Source of the DNA: Candidatus Bathyarchaeota archaeon
GTDB taxonomy: Archaea > Thermoproteota > Bathyarchaeia > Bathyarchaeales > Bathyarchaeaceae
Reading direction: 5' to 3'
DNA: 5,988 bases
Assembly: GCA_014859755.1 (NCBI GenBank)
Contig: JACUTO010000095.1
Coordinates: 1 to 5,988 of the forward strand
The notes below the pieces were generated by a model. That model was not told the origin of the DNA. It saw only the letters and a list, made by a program, of their open reading frames with translations, and searched no databases. The position numbers and the translations under genes are program-made. Shown here one piece after another: positions 4,652-5,988 of this stretch. How positions within the stretch are numbered: position 1 is the stretch's first letter; each line of letters begins with the position of its first letter.

Positions 4652-5988
4652 TTGAGTGACAAAGAAATAGTTCAGAAACTAAAAACCAAGATTTCTCAAG
4701 ACCCTGAACTGTCGAAGCTTCAACTGAATGTTCAATGTGAGGACGGCACCGTTCATCTTGAGGGAGAAGCAGAGAGATGGGAACAAGTTGTGGCGTTGGG
4801 GCGTCTTGCTGCAGGCGTGGCCGGAGTACGTGGAGTCGTGAACAGAGTTTGGCCGAAATCCTTGCCGCGACCAAAGAAGAAGAGAAAGATCAAAGAAAAA
4901 GCCTCTTGGGATAGAATGAAAGTCGATGTAGTCATAGTTGGTGCAGGAATCGTAGGAGCGTCTATCGCCAGAGAGCTTTCCCGCTTTGATCTTGAAGCGG
5001 TAGTCGTAGAAAAAGAGGCGGATGTAGCTTGGGGACAAAGCAAAGCGAACCCGGGTTGGGTTCACGGTTTCGCTGGAGTTGACGTAGATCCTGAGTCGCT
5101 GAAAGCCAAACTATGCGTGCGTGGGAACGCCATGTACGATAAATTAGCGCAAGAACTCGATTTTCCTTTCAAGCGTACCGGTCTCTTAGCCATAGTGACA
5201 GAGGAAGAGCTTCTTCCTATGCTTGACTTCGTTGAGGACCTTGCAAAACAACACGGCGTTCCGGTGGAGATAATTCGAGATAGGGAGGAAGTTTTCCGTC
5301 TAGAGCCTCGGATAACTGAAAAAGCTCTTGCAGCTTTGTTTTTCCCAACCTACGGATCTACCTCCCCTTATCTGGCGACCATAGCTCTCGCGGAAAACGC
5401 TGTGATGAATGGCGTAAAGCTTCTACTCGATACTGAAGTCACAGATGTCGTAGTGAAAAACGGTCAAATAAAAGAGGTAGTGACAGATCGAGGAACTATT
5501 TTCACGAGGTTTTTGGTAAACGCTGCGGGGCTTTACTCTGACGAAATAGCTGAAATGGCTGGGGCGAGAGAGTTTACGATTCACCCGAGAAGAGGAGAAA
5601 TGGTGATCTTCGACTCTAAGTACGGTAGCCTCTATTCACATAACTTGGCTCCAGCTACATTGAAATCCGATCCCTATACGAAGGGTGGAGGAATCGCGCT
5701 ATCTGTTGACGGAAATTCCATCTGGGGACCTAACGCTGAAGAGGTACCCTACAAAAAAGCCACAGGCACCACGAAGAGAGGAATAGAAATTGTCTGGGAG
5801 AAATTTTCGCAATTTGCTCCCCATATTCCGAAAGAGGCGATGATCACGGCTTTTGCAGGGATAAGGGCGGCAACATACACCGAAGACTTCCACATCGCTC
5901 CCTCTCGAAAAGTGAAGGGACTGATTAATGTGGCAGGCATTCAATCGCCTGGCACCGCATCTGCACCAGCCATCGCTGAAATGGTCTT
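4652..5988 (+). CDS. BON domain fused to GlpA/GlpO-type FAD dehydrogenase (partial, 3' end missing)
   Basis: The open frame runs from TTG 4652 through the right edge, giving 445 codons. Residues 1-68 form a BON domain: a helix, then GTVHLEGEAE (32-41), and A.GV.GV.GVVNRVW ending near 67. BON domains usually bind membranes or mediate attachment. A strongly basic linker follows (PRPKKKRKIKEK, 72-83). From about 90 comes a DAO-type FAD domain: GAGIVG (97-102), E120 at the end of the second strand, NPGWVHG (133-139), SLKAKL (149-154), VNAAGL (289-294), PRRGE (312-316), AGIR (402-405) and GIQSPG...SAPAIAEM (429-444). This pattern matches GlpA of bacteria and Mycoplasma GlpO, including H138, R405 and S432 where GlpO has substrate-binding residues as I recall them. 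The likely reaction is glycerol-3-phosphate to DHAP. Relatives often carry a C-terminal BFD-like [2Fe-2S] domain, which would lie beyond the window. ATG 4916 is a possible internal start, but the BON part is in the same uninterrupted frame. Operon position, 10 nt after the CCG protein, fits a GlpA-GlpC pair. Confidence 0.9.
   Translation, partial: MSDKEIVQKLKTKISQDPELSKLQLNVQCEDGTVHLEGEAERWEQVVALGRLAAGVAGVRGVVNRVWPKSLPRPKKKRKIKEKASWDRMKVDVVIVGAGIVGASIARELSRFDLEAVVVEKEADVAWGQSKANPGWVHGFAGVDVDPESLKAKLCVRGNAMYDKLAQELDFPFKRTGLLAIVTEEELLPMLDFVEDLAKQHGVPVEIIRDREEVFRLEPRITEKALAALFFPTYGSTSPYLATIALAENAVMNGVKLLLDTEVTDVVVKNGQIKEVVTDRGTIFTRFLVNAAGLYSDEIAEMAGAREFTIHPRRGEMVIFDSKYGSLYSHNLAPATLKSDPYTKGGGIALSVDGNSIWGPNAEEVPYKKATGTTKRGIEIVWEKFSQFAPHIPKEAMITAFAGIRAATYTEDFHIAPSRKVKGLINVAGIQSPGTASAPAIAEMV

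Noticed and set aside
4024..5065. Minus-strand open frames up to 128 codons opposite the CCG and BON-GlpA genes
   Set aside because: The plus strand carries unmistakable CCG, BON and GxGxxG motifs; the antisense products show no family features.
5699..5944. Minus-strand open frames of 63-81 codons near the right edge
   Set aside because: They are antisense to the conserved C-terminal part of the GlpA-type domain.
4916..5988. Separate BON protein followed by an independent dehydrogenase starting at ATG 4916
   Set aside because: There is no stop codon between the two domains and no good ribosome binding site before ATG 4916, so a single fused gene is the simpler reading.

Overview
The window looks like a piece of an archaeal chromosome, probably from the Thermoproteota/Bathyarchaeia side of the tree. 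Four things support this: AGGTGA-type ribosome binding sites matching the archaeal 16S 3' end, AT-rich TATA-like boxes about 25 nt upstream of likely transcript starts, GTG and TTG start codons, and a small four-cysteine protein with a motif (C..FGYL..PK..P.ECL.C.K...C) that I recall from uncharacterised TACK-archaeal proteins. The lineage is inferred from style and memory of families; no search could be run. There is no rRNA, tRNA, CRISPR array or insertion sequence.

Layout. Positions 1-333, minus strand: two tiny cysteine-rich genes, the second cut by the left edge. Positions 334-539: a non-coding gap holding a likely promoter, a perfect 7-bp inverted repeat and a T-rich stretch that may end the kinase transcript. 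Positions 540-2006, minus strand: an FGGY-family carbohydrate kinase. Positions 2007-2132: a divergent promoter region. Positions 2133-5988, plus strand: a tightly packed operon of three redox genes, (1) an FAD oxidoreductase of the alkyl-DHAP-synthase/GlcD type, (2) an iron-sulfur protein with two CCG domains of the GlpC/GlcF/HdrD type, and (3) an FAD dehydrogenase of the GlpA/GlpO (glycerol-3-phosphate dehydrogenase/oxidase) type carrying an N-terminal BON domain. The third runs off the right edge.

How they may work together (inference). The kinase would phosphorylate glycerol or another polyol/ketose. The GlpA-type flavoprotein would oxidise the phosphate ester, and electrons would pass through the CCG iron-sulfur protein to a membrane acceptor. 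The BON domain and its very basic linker could hold the dehydrogenase at the membrane. The alkyl-DHAP-synthase-like flavoprotein stands where GlpB or GlcD would be, and could be a second substrate-oxidising subunit. The kinase lacks the glutamate that classical glycerol kinase uses to bind glycerol, so the substrate is open.

The most notable points are the BON-dehydrogenase fusion, the alkyl-DHAP-synthase-like partner of an Fe-S protein, a Cys-to-Ser change in the second Fe-S motif, and the pair of small metal-binding-like proteins.
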